In this document: one piece after another, positions 34,821 to 47,838 of the stretch
Position numbering within the stretch: position 1 is the first letter of the stretch
Layout: the number at the start of each line of letters is the position of its first letter
Source of the DNA: Warburgia ugandensis
Lineage: Eukaryota; Streptophyta; Magnoliopsida; Canellales; Canellaceae
Assembly: GCA_035236585.1 (NCBI GenBank)
Contig: CP141136.1
Location: 58,235,136 to 58,299,135 of the forward strand
Length of the DNA: 64,000 bases
Direction of reading: 5' to 3'
Translations under genes and position numbers: made by a program
Notes under the pieces: model-generated
The model's database searches: none
Seen by the model: only the letters and a program-made list of their open reading frames with translations
Told to the model about the DNA's origin: nothing

Positions 34821-37069
34821 CTAAATTCATGAATGAAAAAACTCTTCTTCATAATGTTTGCCAAGCAAAATATCTTGAAAATTTTGGAAATATTGTAAAA
34901 AATTCAAAAAGAAACCCATGAAAATCAAATTAAGAATGCAAATGTAGGTTGGATTTATAATTATATTACAAAAAATACTTCAAAAGTCACATAAATTATT
35001 TATGAAATTTATTCTTCACTTGGTAAATTTCTTGTTATTCTTGTAACTATGCATCGAATTGAAAATTATGGGAGTCACCTAGGACTTTTTTAGAATTTTT
35101 TATTATTATTTAGGTTCATAATGTGAACACCACTATCTAATAGCCAAGACACCCTCTTAAGACTCATTAACATTTCTTACCTCTAGACTGCCCAACATAT
35201 CTCTCTCTCTCTCTCTCTCCAATTCCTCATAGATATTTGAAGGTCAAACCAACAAGACATCTGAAGTTCTTCCTCAAAAGTATTGTTTCTCTCTGTCTTT
35301 GAAAAGTGGAGAAGTATGCAAGGCACACAATATTCAGCGATTTGTATAGGTTGGTTATTTATTTGTGGTCTTGTATGAGCCAATGTGAAGGCCTTGTATT
35401 GGATTTGTAGGTGTTGCGATGCTGAAAAGTTTAATGAACTAATTGATATTGAATACAAGGAAAGAGGTTCTTCTATAAAAAAAATGGAGGAGGAGGTCTA
35501 AAGAGCTCACAAGGCATTTGCCACTTGGGATGTATGAATGTCCCAGATGATTTCCATGAACATTAGACATCCAACTTTGTCTCTTTGTAAGTTTGGACTA
35601 TAACCATGGAAATCTAGTTATGTCTTTTTATGCACATCCATCATTAAATACTAATTTATTTTGATACTTTAGGAATCTCAATGTTCACATTTTGAAATAA
35701 ATTATGAGTAAATTATGAATAAAATAAATGTTCACCATTGATATTAACCTTGATATACATAGAAAAGTAATAAATTATCATACATTATGAGTTAGCGTTG
35801 TTCAAATGGACTCTTAATAACCTTAAATAGCCTGGTTAGTAAAAATATCATCTAGAAAAGGGCATCATATTGGAGCATGAGTAAATTATATGAATACTCT
35901 AATCAAGCATATTGGTTTTCCTTGTCATGGTAAGTTGCCATAATGTTTGTATTTGGAGTCAAAAATTACATTAGTCAGATGTTGGAATGGTCTCATGGGC
36001 TTGATTTTTGGTCAAATAGTGATCAAGGTAGGAGCTATCAGAGCAATTGTTTATACCAATGATCATGGGGCACACTATTTAAGAGGCAATCTCAAGCTAC
36101 AATTGTAGATAGCATTCTTAGCATTAGGCATAGAGGTTATCAATAGCGTTAGATGGCAAAATTGAAAAGAATTTTTTTTACCAAACACTAGCCATGTTGC
36201 AAGGCCGTGGTTTAATATAATTAAACATAGTTATTGACTCATGTAAGGCCTACATGGCACCCCCCCCCCCCCCCCCCACCCCCCTTTTTTTTTTTTATCA
36301 TAGCAGAAATGATGAAAGAGCTACATGCTCTTGTCCTATGTAAGACATGGTTCAAATGGTAAATTTTTAAACACTTAATTCTACCAAAATTTGGACAGCG
36401 TCTCCTATAGCTTTTGGATTTACGCATTTAAAGCATGGGATACAGTTCATCTGATAAATATTAGAACAATTTTGGAATATCCATGTGAGAATCAATCTTC
36501 ATACAATTCACCATGATAAATTTACTACAACTCTTGCTTACTAACTCGGAGTCCTAAACAAATCTCATGCACATATCATCAACTTACATATACAGAAAGT
36601 TAGAAACATATGCATAGGATTTATCATAAAACTATAAAGGCACAACTTATGTTCATTACAACACATACACATATAGTATAGAACATGATAACATCAACCA
36701 GTCCGGCTTCACTCATTCTTAACAAGTGCCTTCCCTTGGTTAGCTTGATGAGCTATGAAGCCCAGTAAGAAAAAGGAACTAAACCATACATATCCTACCA
36801 TCTTTATTGAGCTTCACTCAACTCTACAACAATGTTCAATCACATGACATTCATTTTCGTTTAATAGATAATTAATAAAGTCATTAGCATGTATTATCAG
36901 ATATAACACATCATCATGTGACCAGGAATATGGCTTATTCCACAATTCAATTTGTAACGAAATAAGTCTAATACTCAAATACAATCATACATGAATGTAT
37001 TTCATTTAAGCATTTCCTCAATCATAATAAACAAGTATAACATTATCATACAGATCAAATAGTCTTATC
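34821..37069. other. 2.2 kb without recognised gene
   Basis: Holds a short TC run (35202-35219) and an 18-base C homopolymer beginning at 36260 followed by T13. Short open frames, including one of 91 codons on the minus strand at 35183-35458, have no family features and end in the TC run. Confidence 0.4.
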
Positions 37070-37620
37070 CCTTAAGGTTTACCATCTTGGGCAGTCCACT
37101 ATGAGTATCACATATAAGGTAATCAAACCCTTAGCATTTACCATCTTGGGTAGTTCCACCATAATTTCAAAGAACTAGGTAGCCCTTTTCCTCAAGGTTT
37201 ATGATCTTGGGTGGCTCCAATTTCAGGTAACGCTTCCCTCAAGATTTACTATCTTGGGCAACTCCAAGTAACCCTTAGCCTCATGATTTACCATCTTGGA
37301 GACTCAATATCTGACAGTTCATTACCATCTTAAACAACTCCATCATGATCGCAAATTAACCAAGCAGCCCTTTCACTTAGGGTTTACCATCTTGGAAGGC
37401 TCAATACCTAACATCTTATCTCTCAGGATTTACTATCACAGGTAGCTCCACCATGATTCCAACAAACCAGTAAGTTATTTCCCTCAAAGTTTACCATCTT
37501 AGGACGCTCAATAAATGACAATCCATCCCTTATAATTTACCATCTTGAGTGGCTTTACCTTAGTTGCAATCAATCAAGTAGCCCTTTCCCTCAGGTTTTA
37601 CCATCTTGGGAGGTGTCATC
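37070..37620. repeat. Degenerate tandem repeat, about 11 units of 45-60 bp
   Basis: A core 'TTTACCATCTTGGG' recurs at about 37080, 37138, 37200, 37245, 37289, 37322, 37383, 37430, 37490, 37538 and 37600. It is usually preceded by 'CCCTCAAGG'-like and followed by 'GGCTCCA'-like sequence. Spacing is irregular and units are diverged. There is no conserved unit/variable spacer pattern as in CRISPR. Origin unknown; it may be part of a transposon LTR. Confidence 0.7.
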
Positions 37621-39482
37621 ATAGTCTACAGGCGCATCCAAATGAATGTAATCATAACATTCATGTTATCTATATGATTTTTTCTATGTTTTGCACATCC
37701 ATAAAATATGACGTCACTAGATCAATAAGAATTTAAGGATAAAGATAGGGTTTAGGGTTCTTACCTATGTCTCTCCTATGTTCAAGGTACAATTCATAAT
37801 TAATCACCAATGTAGCTCAGATCATATTCAAAACCCATGTTAATAATAAAAGTTCTAAATGAATTTAAGGATTCTATGTTGAACATCTATGTTTGAATTG
37901 CTTATTAGCATAATTCCTTTGATTTATGCAAATTACTATAATTACTTCAAGATCTGGACTCATAACATCATTTATCTAATTTTTGAGATCTAAATTGATG
38001 ATCAAGATACCAATTAGTTGTAGTCTCCTCCGATCAGCACCATTAGCCTCTAATCGACAGTTTAGATCAATGTGCATGCCTTTAGAGTTTTCAATTCACA
38101 CCATTAAAAGGTAATTGGTTTAGTAATTCAATGATTTTGGCTATAATCCACAATCTGATCACCTTTACTAACCTTCAATTGTTGCTGATCAAGTTTTGGA
38201 TGATCAAATCGGACCTTGTATTAACTATCCATAATTAATCAATTATCTTTGTCACATATTATTACTAACATGTAATAAGAGTCATTTATTATGCAAATCC
38301 ACCTTTGGATCATGTTTTTGACCAAGATTTCAATCACAATTTCAACAACCAAATGACCTCTAATGGAAGATCCATCATCACAAATAAAAATATCAGATAA
38401 AATTGGTCTAAAACCATGATTTTTTACTTTTTAAGGGTCAACAAAAAGGTAACCGTCGCAGAAGATGATGATTGGATTTTGATCGTCACTGATGACATAC
38501 ACTGTAAAAAAAATCATTATTTCTCATGGAACTTCTAGGGAAAAACATAGATTAGAGCTTACCATGTTTTTCCACCCAAAAATGTCATAAGAAAATGGGT
38601 TTTTGAACTGATTTTTGAAGTCCTATTCACTTTGGCCGAGGACTATGTATCCTTTGATTTTTGTGCTAAAAAATTTACCTATCTTCAATCTTCCAAAGGG
38701 GTTTGAAGTTGAATGGTATAGATTGTTGATTTAATAACATTTTCTTCATTGTCCTCATTAAAACCCAACATGTTTTTCACTGTCACAAGTCTTTGGTTAC
38801 CAATTTTTGGTCACCAAAGCAAAAGATCATGCAAGGAATAAAGGGTCATCACCTATTCCTATCACTGATTTGGTTTGTTTTGGTTTGCCAGAGAAGAGGA
38901 TGGACTAGGTTTTCCTAATCTGCCGTGGTGGTGGGGAAGAAGGGTAATCGAGTCTTGTTGTCGTCCAAATCTTGGCCTCAGTCAGTGACCTGTGAGGGGG
39001 AGAAGAGGGAGAGAGAGTGACTGGATCTCCTTCCAATGATTTCCTTGTTATATTCATTGATTTGGTGTAATGCCAATTTTGATTTCCTTTAGCTGAAGGA
39101 AGATGGGGGTCAGAGAGAGGGATGATCGATGGGGGAAAGCTATTAGCGATGACCATTTTCCCTCTTTTTTTATCATCGATGTGTGGAGGAGTGGGGGGGG
39201 GGAGAGGGGGGATGGTTGAGTCCACGTGGTGAGTCCAACTCCCATGTGTCAACTTACTTCCACCAACTCATTGTGTCATAACAGTTTAACAGAGGGGGTG
39301 CCATTAGCAATATCGACCTCCTCACTTCATTGGTAGATTTTTTGGATCTTTGGTCCCCAGTCTCCATTTCATGTTGTCTTAAGGTCGTTGGAAAGTTCTC
39401 ATCCAACATAATCTAAAATTGATCTCTTGTCATCAAATTTCAAAGTTTTTAAATAAATTTTTAAATATTTATAATTACTTGA
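37621..39482. other. 1.9 kb without recognised gene
   Basis: AT-rich with a purine-rich patch (38930-39230, including a G10 run). An open frame of 115 codons on the minus strand (38905-39252) is proline/serine-rich from that patch and has no domain. Confidence 0.35.
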
Positions 39483-42400
39483 TGGAACAACCCTCAAATT
39501 TGGGTCATTTTCTATATATTAAATCATAAATTTGATAAAGAGAAAAATCATAAATTAATCTCATAGAAGTTCGGGTATATGAAAATAACCCCCTTGAAAA
39601 CTCAAAATTTAAACTTGGGATTATCAAATTTGAAATGTACGTGTCTACGAATCCAACAACACTAATTTTGCTTGAAATAGAGATCATGAGTGAAATTCCA
39701 AAAGTCTTACAAATTAATAGGGGCTAAAATTGATAACAACACCCCCTGTTTTGACTGCTGTGACACATGGGTTGAGAACAGGATAAGACAGAAGGGAACA
39801 CAGGGGGAGAAACCCTAGGGACCCACACCCCCCTCTCCCTAGCTCCAACAACAACCTCCCTTGTTGAGCTTTTTTTTATGATGAAAAGAAACCTGAATCG
39901 GATTCCGGGTGACGAGTAGGTGACTGGTGCGCATAGATCGACACCGACAACCTAGGAAACACCCCCTCTACTGATTTCTTCTCACTCCTAGTCGAAAACC
40001 CACCTCCCTCGATTTCTCCTACTGCTCCGTTCACTAGCACTCGCAACCTATTTCCCAGCTAGATCCTCTTGGCCACGGCGACCCAAAACCCTGCTTCCCA
40101 TACCAGCATTTCACCCCTCCTTTGCAACCCTGGCGTTATAGCTCCAGTGTGCAGGCTTCCACTAGTGAAAACCCCCCCTTCTTTCTGATCACCCCTACCG
40201 GCCCGTGAAGCCCCTTCCCCGACCAATTCCCCCTCTATTTTTCCCTCTATGTGTTGAGTTCAAGCAGAGGACGCCCGACAGTCACTGCTAGCCATCACCT
40301 GTTTTCTCCCTTGTCTTCTCCATCACCGACTCAGCTAGTCCAAGGTGGGCTGGCAAGCTAAGAACCTTTTTCCCCTCCATCTTCCTCTCTTGGCTTGGAT
40401 CGGGCGGTGACCAAGACTAAAAACCACCCAATCACCACCATCTCCCACTCCCTGTCTCCCTTGACTCTGATGAGTTTACTTGCTGAGTCAACTCGCCTTT
40501 GACTCATTTGGGAGAAACTGAGTTGACCTAGTGATCCTTGTTACCCTTGAACTTTGAACTTTGATTATGACTAATCTAGGAAGGATCTTGGAGATCCAAG
40601 ATAACATTCGCAACCCTTGCAATGCGGGGAAAAATACCATTTTCCCATTCATTGATCAAAGAAGATCTAATTGTCGATTTGATCAAACCATTGATCGAGC
40701 TTCAGAACATCCAATTTGATATGATCTAACATTATTTTCATATCTAAATAGTTCATTATGATCCTCATGAAGTGTTGATCAAGACTCATATAAGATATTT
40801 TGGATCTTAAATATTTATGGAGGTGATTTAGCTGATCTTGATCAACGACTGAGATTGACTGAAGATTTAGGTATAAAATTGGATCAAATTCTATGATCCA
40901 TACCTCTTAGATTACTTAATTAGATTATTTGGCTAGAATTACTAAATTGTTACATGATCTGGGGAGGATCTAGTGAGGATCTTTAATGAGATCAACATGG
41001 ATATCTGATGATCGGGCATAATTGAGAACATCGGTGGATAATCCGACCAAGCAGACAGTTGGAGGTTATTTAGATTGACTTGTTTAAGGTAAGATTATTG
41101 TCTTAATCATTTGATGGATTGATTTGGTTGCAATTAGATACAATTGAGCATGAGATTTAAAAGGTAAATTACTTAAAATTGATGTGATCAGAGCCTAATA
41201 TCTCTAAAATATATGTAGATATAATTAAGAAGGACCAGATGGTTATAATGGGCCTGATGTAGTATGATTTAAATTATTAATCAATTAGGGTGGGCTGACC
41301 TTGAGATTCCAGGGTTGGGGATCATTGAAAAGTCTTGAACATGATGTAATGAAATACAAAAAACATAATATTGTGTAATTAAGAATCCAAGTTAGATAAA
41401 TTGGATTTTGAGTATGACTGGATGTGATATGTATCTAGGTGATGGAATTGTGGTCGACCACGCTAGAGTTGGGTTCGACTGAACTGGGAGGAACAGATGA
41501 GTAGTACATCGTCTGAGGTAGGCGATTATGTTTGAAATTTTTCATGATTTTATAGATCATGACGTATTATTTAGGAACTCTAAGGCATGTGTTTTATGCC
41601 CTATCATGTTTTCATTAAAATATATGCATTATACATGTTTGATATCATGACATCTTAATTTATACGATTATCCATATTTTGACACATGACAGACGATATA
41701 TTATCATGTCTTTTGACTCGAGCTTATTGAGATTATTTCCACATGGAAGTTTCTACAATTTATATCATGTTTTGCTATTTTTATGATGGGTGTTTCTACT
41801 TGGTGGGGGTTGTGCTAGGAGGGTATTTAAGGTTGGCCAACTGCCCTTTGAATTTATATATTATAGACACAAACCCTTATATGCGGGCAATCGTGTGCGG
41901 TTTGTGGTAATCATGGGCGGGCCACCCACGCAAGTTTTATCGACTTCCATGCCTTGATGGACACTAATGTCCCATTTCGATGTCGACAATGAGCAGTAGT
42001 GGTTTAGACCCTAGAGTGGTTGCCACTGCAGCATAGTAGCTCATATTCTTATTCTGTATGCTCATGTGGTATGGATATTGGGTGAAGCCTATGTGAGCAG
42101 CCAAATGTGGGTGGGCTTGTGGGATGAGCGAGCTACCTAGTGTGCAAGCCACAGGTGAGGAACCCTAGTATAGGAATGAGTACTCATTGCTAGTGATATG
42201 AGTGTAATGGACACTCTTTGAGCTTGATTAAGCATGGTGCCCTGTTCATTGCATTTATATTATGATGTTGACATGGATTCTTATTTACTTTTAACGAATG
42301 CATATCCATGTATTATTCATGCTTTGCATGTCATAATGATTTGATCTGATATTATTTTATTCAGGTAAAAAGCATGCTTTGATTATTATTGTTTCTTTTA

Positions 42401-45400
42401 GACTTATAATTTTATGCGTTATTCATTATGGATGCTTGATGATCTAACGTGCCTTGTAAATGATTTACTTTATGATACTCACCATGATGTTGATATCTTA
42501 AGTAAATTATTTTATTGCATGTTTTATTACTTGCAATCACCTACACAAGCAATTGCTTGCTAAGACATTGCTTTGTTTGCAATGCCTCAGATACAGAGAG
42601 TAGTAATAAGTATGATGCGGTGATAAAGTAGGCAAAAGTGATGACAGTTCCTAGTGAAGTATTGAGGATATTTCAGAAATGATAAGGTTTGTTCAGGACC
42701 TCACTTTGGTTATTATTTATGGACGTGCATTAATATAAATTGCAATGTGACCTAAATGTGAGGATGAGTATTTATGTTGGATGTGATGGCTGGGCATGGA
42801 CGAACCTGGGTAATGTCGTCATATCTAAATTTCTTACCCATTATTGGACTATACGTTTTTATTGAACATATTTTTTGATTTGGATGGATGGGTGTGGAGA
42901 TTGAGTTTCCCATGTAATGACCCTGAATTTTTGTAACTTATTAAGGCAAATTAATAAAGTTTGAATTTTTAAAAATTCTGGGCTGGAATATTAGGTTATT
43001 GAAAATTCTCTTTTTATGGAGATTATATCATGAATTAAAACATAGAAATTATGGATGTACTTGGAAAACTGATCGAAACAACATTAGGTAAGTTCAATTC
43101 TGAGTTACAATGAAAATTCCTTAATTTTCTCCATTTGGGGGTAAAATGGTAATTTTACCCATATTCCATATCCAAGAAATAAGACCTCAATATTCATGAA
43201 GTACTTAGAAATATGATTCTAACGCCACTAAGTACCCTCGATTCTGAGTTCGGACAAATATTGCCTATTATTCTCCAATTTTAGAGTTCAAAGGGCAAAA
43301 ACATCTTTTCACATAAAAGTGGGGCCCACAAAGTGGGCCAACGTTCTAGAAGCAACAATAATTGCTCAGTGCATTATTTCTGGTAGTGGAGAATGTAGTG
43401 GAGATTGTAGTGGAGAATGGAGAATGCACTTGTAATAAAAAATTATAAAGTAATAAAATATCCTATCAAAAGAAATGATAAAAAAATTCAAATTTGGCTA
43501 TAAATATGTCCCAAAATTTTCTAAAAATTTTCACAACCTTAACCACGAAATTTCCAAATCTTCCCTGGAGTTTTAGCTCCAAATTCTCATTCATCCCTCT
43601 CCAATCTCTATTTTTTTTTTATTTCTCTCTCCTCTTTCTAAGTGGAACAAGAGACCTAAATTCAATTAGGCACTCCATTCCAGGTAGAATCTGATAAATT
43701 CCACCGTCCATAACCTCCTATACTACAGTATATACAAAAGCCCCAAATCAATTTCAAGATCCAACGGTTCCAACAACAGAAATCACAAAAAGGTGAACAA
43801 TCGGGCTATATTATCATCAATCGGTAATTCTCTCAAATTGAGCATCAAATATATGTTTTTTCTCTAATCAGGTAGGTGGAACTACTTCCCATACATATTT
43901 ATTATGTTTTAGTGTATTTTTTTATTTTTCTGTAATTTAATTTGAATGAAAAATGGCAAAAATAAAGTAAATACCAGACCCTTCAAATTATGGTGATAAA
44001 GAGCTCAGATTGAAATTATGAGCTTTCCAATCAATCCAGAAGGCTCAAAAACCTCTAGGGTACAATTTTCAAGAAAATCTAACAAAGTTTGGACCCTCAA
44101 TTGAGAGTGGGCCCAGATCAAATCTAGATCCTAGGAACGGCTGAAAACTTCAATTTAAGATTGTGAAGTCATATGAACTCCAAATTGAGATCGGAAAGAA
44201 CTTATGGAAAGATTATAATGTCTATTTTCTAATGAAGTCATAATATTTCTAAAAATTATTTCTGTATTTTTCTGTATTTTTTAAAATAAGTGTCCAATTT
44301 CTAAGATCTTCAAAATCTGAGGTGATCAGATCTTGGAAATTTATTTTAATAATGAAATAATAATGTAATAAAGTAATATCTATGGTTAATTTGGACAGAT
44401 CTTGGATAAATTAGGGGATCTGCCCTTTATGGTAGAAAAACCCTAAAATAAAAATAAAAAAATACAAAGGGACCCACTTGATCAATGAGATCAAGTATGA
44501 TCAGATCCTTGGGATGGATTAAATGGATGATATTATGATGAAATCAAGTTAGATCATGGATGAAATGTGACAAAATCAAGTGGATATGATTTTTGGATCT
44601 TAATGGATTAAAAGTCTTAAAGGTAATTAAAACCCTTGATCTAAAGGAAAACACCTAAGATCTAATGGTTGGATCATATTTAAAGGTTTATAATAATCTT
44701 AATAAAATTATTTTAATTGTATTTTATTAGATATAGAAGTGTAAATGTGATTTATGTTCTAAGTTAGAAAGCATGATAATGTAATATTTAAATTTTAGTA
44801 TGATATGCCCTAAATGAGTAATTTGTTAGTAGATTTGATTATCTTAGGATCATGTTAGTGTAAATTAGGATTTAAACATGATTTCAATGTGATAAAAGAT
44901 GTGTTTCATAACTTAGGATCATGTTAGTTTTATTTCACTAGCTTAAGTTATATTCATAAGAAGAATGTTAGTATATAGTTGTTAAACTTATATTTGATTT
45001 ATGCTTTCAAATTGATGATTTACTTATTGTCAAATTTTATTCAATTGTTAAGTAATTGTTAAGATATAAGGAGCATAAATCACCAAAAATGTAAACTAAT
45101 GAAATATAGAAATTCATGGACAACTAAGATGAATGAATGATTTTGACGTAATAAGGGCTATAGTTAGCAGGACAATATAAGGAATGATTTATCATTTCGT
45201 TGGCCCAAAGTAGGAAAATAATGAACATCCATGGATGACATTGTGCATATCCATGGAAATTAATTAAAATCAATTAGAGAAGGGACTTAAGGTAAAGAGC
45301 TCATAGGAACCTTGTCAAAGGTTGAGCTAATACCACTCCAGTGGACTCTGAACATTGTGGTTATAGGGGGTATACAAGAGCCAAGTGCTTTTCTCTCACC

Positions 45401-47602
45401 TCCCATTGACGTAAGAGAGGTCTAAACACCTCCTTACATGAGGGTTGTATTAACCACTTTTTGAGCAGACTTTAACTGGTAAGTACTGGTCATCCTGAAA
45501 TAAGGAGGAGCTGTCTAGTGATAGGAAGAAATAAATTATCTTCAACCAAGTAAGACACTAACTGGTTGAATAATAATAAGAACATAAAAATATAGCAAAT
45601 TATCTAATCCTAATAAAAATAGTAAGTAAGATAAGGATGATCAAACAAGATGAGATCTTGTATGATCAAAAACATTAAGGAAAAAGAAACATCAATGTAT
45701 ATTAGATTGTTATGTATGATATAGATAGCATTTGTATAGATGATATTAAAGCCATGGATATATGATATTCAAGGAAGAAAGATTCAGATCATCCTACATA
45801 AGGATGATCAAAAGACCATGTAGTATGTACCCTTGATTAGAAAAAAATGACATTATACATATGATTTGACAGATATATGTTGATCGAGACTATGACAGAT
45901 TTCAAGGAGTAAGAATACCTCATTGAGGTAGGTGAATTATTAAGAATGCCTTTACATGAAGATACATGTCTTATGTTTTGAAGTATTGACATGTATGATA
46001 CCAATATATTAAGGTAAATACCTCAAATTGAAATATGATCCAACCAAATGATGAGGAAAATAAGTATTAAATGGTTAAGTTGAGAATTGAGAACAACCCT
46101 AAGTGAATAGGAAAGTAGAAAATATTCCAGCACTAGATAAACAGACAGATAGTCTGATATGTATAAGTATTATTTTACATACAAGCTTGGAGGCTTATGG
46201 TTTTGTTTTAAACAGGCACAGGCCTGGGGATGCTATGCTAGGAGAGTTAAGAGGGTTTGGCCACTCACTATCTGAAACTTGATGATATTGAATACCAAGC
46301 CTAAGAAAGACTAAAAGTCGGGTGGGGCAATTATGGAAAGGCCACCATTATGACAGCCATGGTCCTCCCATATGGACATGGATATTGTAATTTCCACTGA
46401 GAATGGTATAAGTGGATTATTGAACAGTTATCCAGGAATGCTGTATAGATCAGACTGCAAGCATAGTAGTCCTTGATTATTTTGTATTATGATGCATATG
46501 AAATTGGCATAGTGAAATGCCTTAAGGGATGGCATGATAAAATGCCAGGTAATTGTATATTACCAATATTTTTCCCAAGAAGGGAAAATCCCAGTATAGT
46601 AACTGGCTGAAATACAAATCTCCTATAATGAAAGGAGTTGATCAATTTTGTATGGAAATGATTATTGATTATTTTTACAATTTTAACGGATTTGTTCTTA
46701 TATACTATGTATGTATAAAGATGAACACAAATGATAAGAAAATGAGATGTTCATATAAATAATAGTGGTCTGTGAATGTGTTTATGATAGAATGAATTAT
46801 GGGATAGTTGAATATTGAGATTTTACTATCAATAACTTACATTCTTATCCCCTACCAAGCATAGCTTGCTGAGATATTGTAAATGTTTGAATGTTTACAA
46901 TATCTCAGATACAGAGAAGGAGACTTAGGAGCTCAAGACTTGAAGAACTAGTGAAGAATAAGTAATAAGGGTATATCCCTTGAAACATTCTATTGAGTGC
47001 ATATATTGTATTTAGAACTTTGTAATTTGAATTGTGTATTTGGACAAGTATTGTAAGGATACAATGGGTTGTGTACTGTGAACCACTGAATGGATCCTAG
47101 AAGTTTAATAAAATCATATTCCTTCAATGGAATTTTATTTTGTACACAAATTGTACTTATGTTATGTATGAAGTGGTGACTTGGGTTTTCAAAACAAGTT
47201 TTAAAATAAAAGAATTTTCGCTGCTTTGTTTTGCGAAATTTTTTTACTGAGGGGACGCCCTTGCCTTTGAAAAATATATTATAAAATGTGTTTCAAAAAC
47301 CCGGGTCGTCACATCCCAAGTGTCATGTCATGCATTGTATTTATTAGGTGGTTTTTGTATCGCATGTGTGATGTGCAATTGCCCAAATTACAGAGGAGAC
47401 TATCGAATTTTTGGCAAAAATGGGATCTTATTTTACCTTTAAATCCGTGATTTTATGGTTGTATGATTCTCAAGATTTTGAAATAAATGCTTTTATTCAA
47501 GTTTTTATTTTTGGTCAATTTAAAAATCAAAGTTTTTAAAACAGGGATCCAGACACATTTTATAAAGTGTTATTTTATTGTTGTGAAAAACTGAGTGTCA
47601 CC
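39483..47602 (+). mobile_element. Probable gypsy solo LTR interrupted by another LTR
   Basis: Begins TGGAACAACCCTC; interrupted at 42912 by a 4.4-kb LTR and resumes at 47319 to end near 47602 (GAGTGTCACC). Flanking CTTGA at 39478-39482 and 47603-47607. Its parts, about 3.7 kb in all, follow the layout of the other large LTRs: 'ATCCAACAACACT' near the start, a C-rich middle at 39780-40500, and a hairpin followed by CTCAGATACAGAGAG at 42560-42600. The 3' dinucleotide is not the canonical CA, so the exact ends are tentative. Confidence 0.5.
42913..47313 (+). mobile_element. 4,401-bp solo LTR, nested (Ty3/gypsy type)
   Basis: Starts TGTAATGACCCTG, ends CCCGGGTCGTCACA, the same end as the gypsy 5' LTR at 50330. 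It is flanked by perfect duplications TCCCA (42908-42912, 47314-47318). There is no significant reading frame and no primer-binding site after the end, so it is a lone LTR. A 15-bp perfect stem (46862-46901) followed by ATACAGAGAAG is in its 3' part. It is unusually long for an LTR. Confidence 0.85.
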
Positions 47603-47607
47603 CTTGA

Positions 47608-47838
47608 ATTTTGATAAATTTCCAATTTGAAGAAAAATTGCATAAGATTTGCTATGATTCTAGAATGAAATTTTAAGTCACTTAACTTTCAACATGATAT
47701 ACAATTTAACAGGCTCTGATGATTCAAAATTTACCAATAACATAGTTAGATTTTATGCCTAAACTCATGTGAGGCTGACCTATTTAATCCAACTCTGATT
47801 GTCTTGTTTTATAAAATTTGAGAAGATTAATGAGTTAA
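47608..47838. other. Short AT-rich spacer between LTRs
   Basis: No identity assigned. Confidence 0.4.

Noticed and set aside
36260-36297. C18 homopolymer followed by T13
   Set aside because: Simple homopolymer tract, prone to sequencing error; no function can be supported.
37070-37620. CRISPR-like array
   Set aside because: Units are degenerate and spacing irregular, and the genome is a plant nucleus.
38905-39252. 115-codon Pro/Ser-rich open frame
   Set aside because: Arises from a purine-rich patch with G-runs; no domain, no splice structure.
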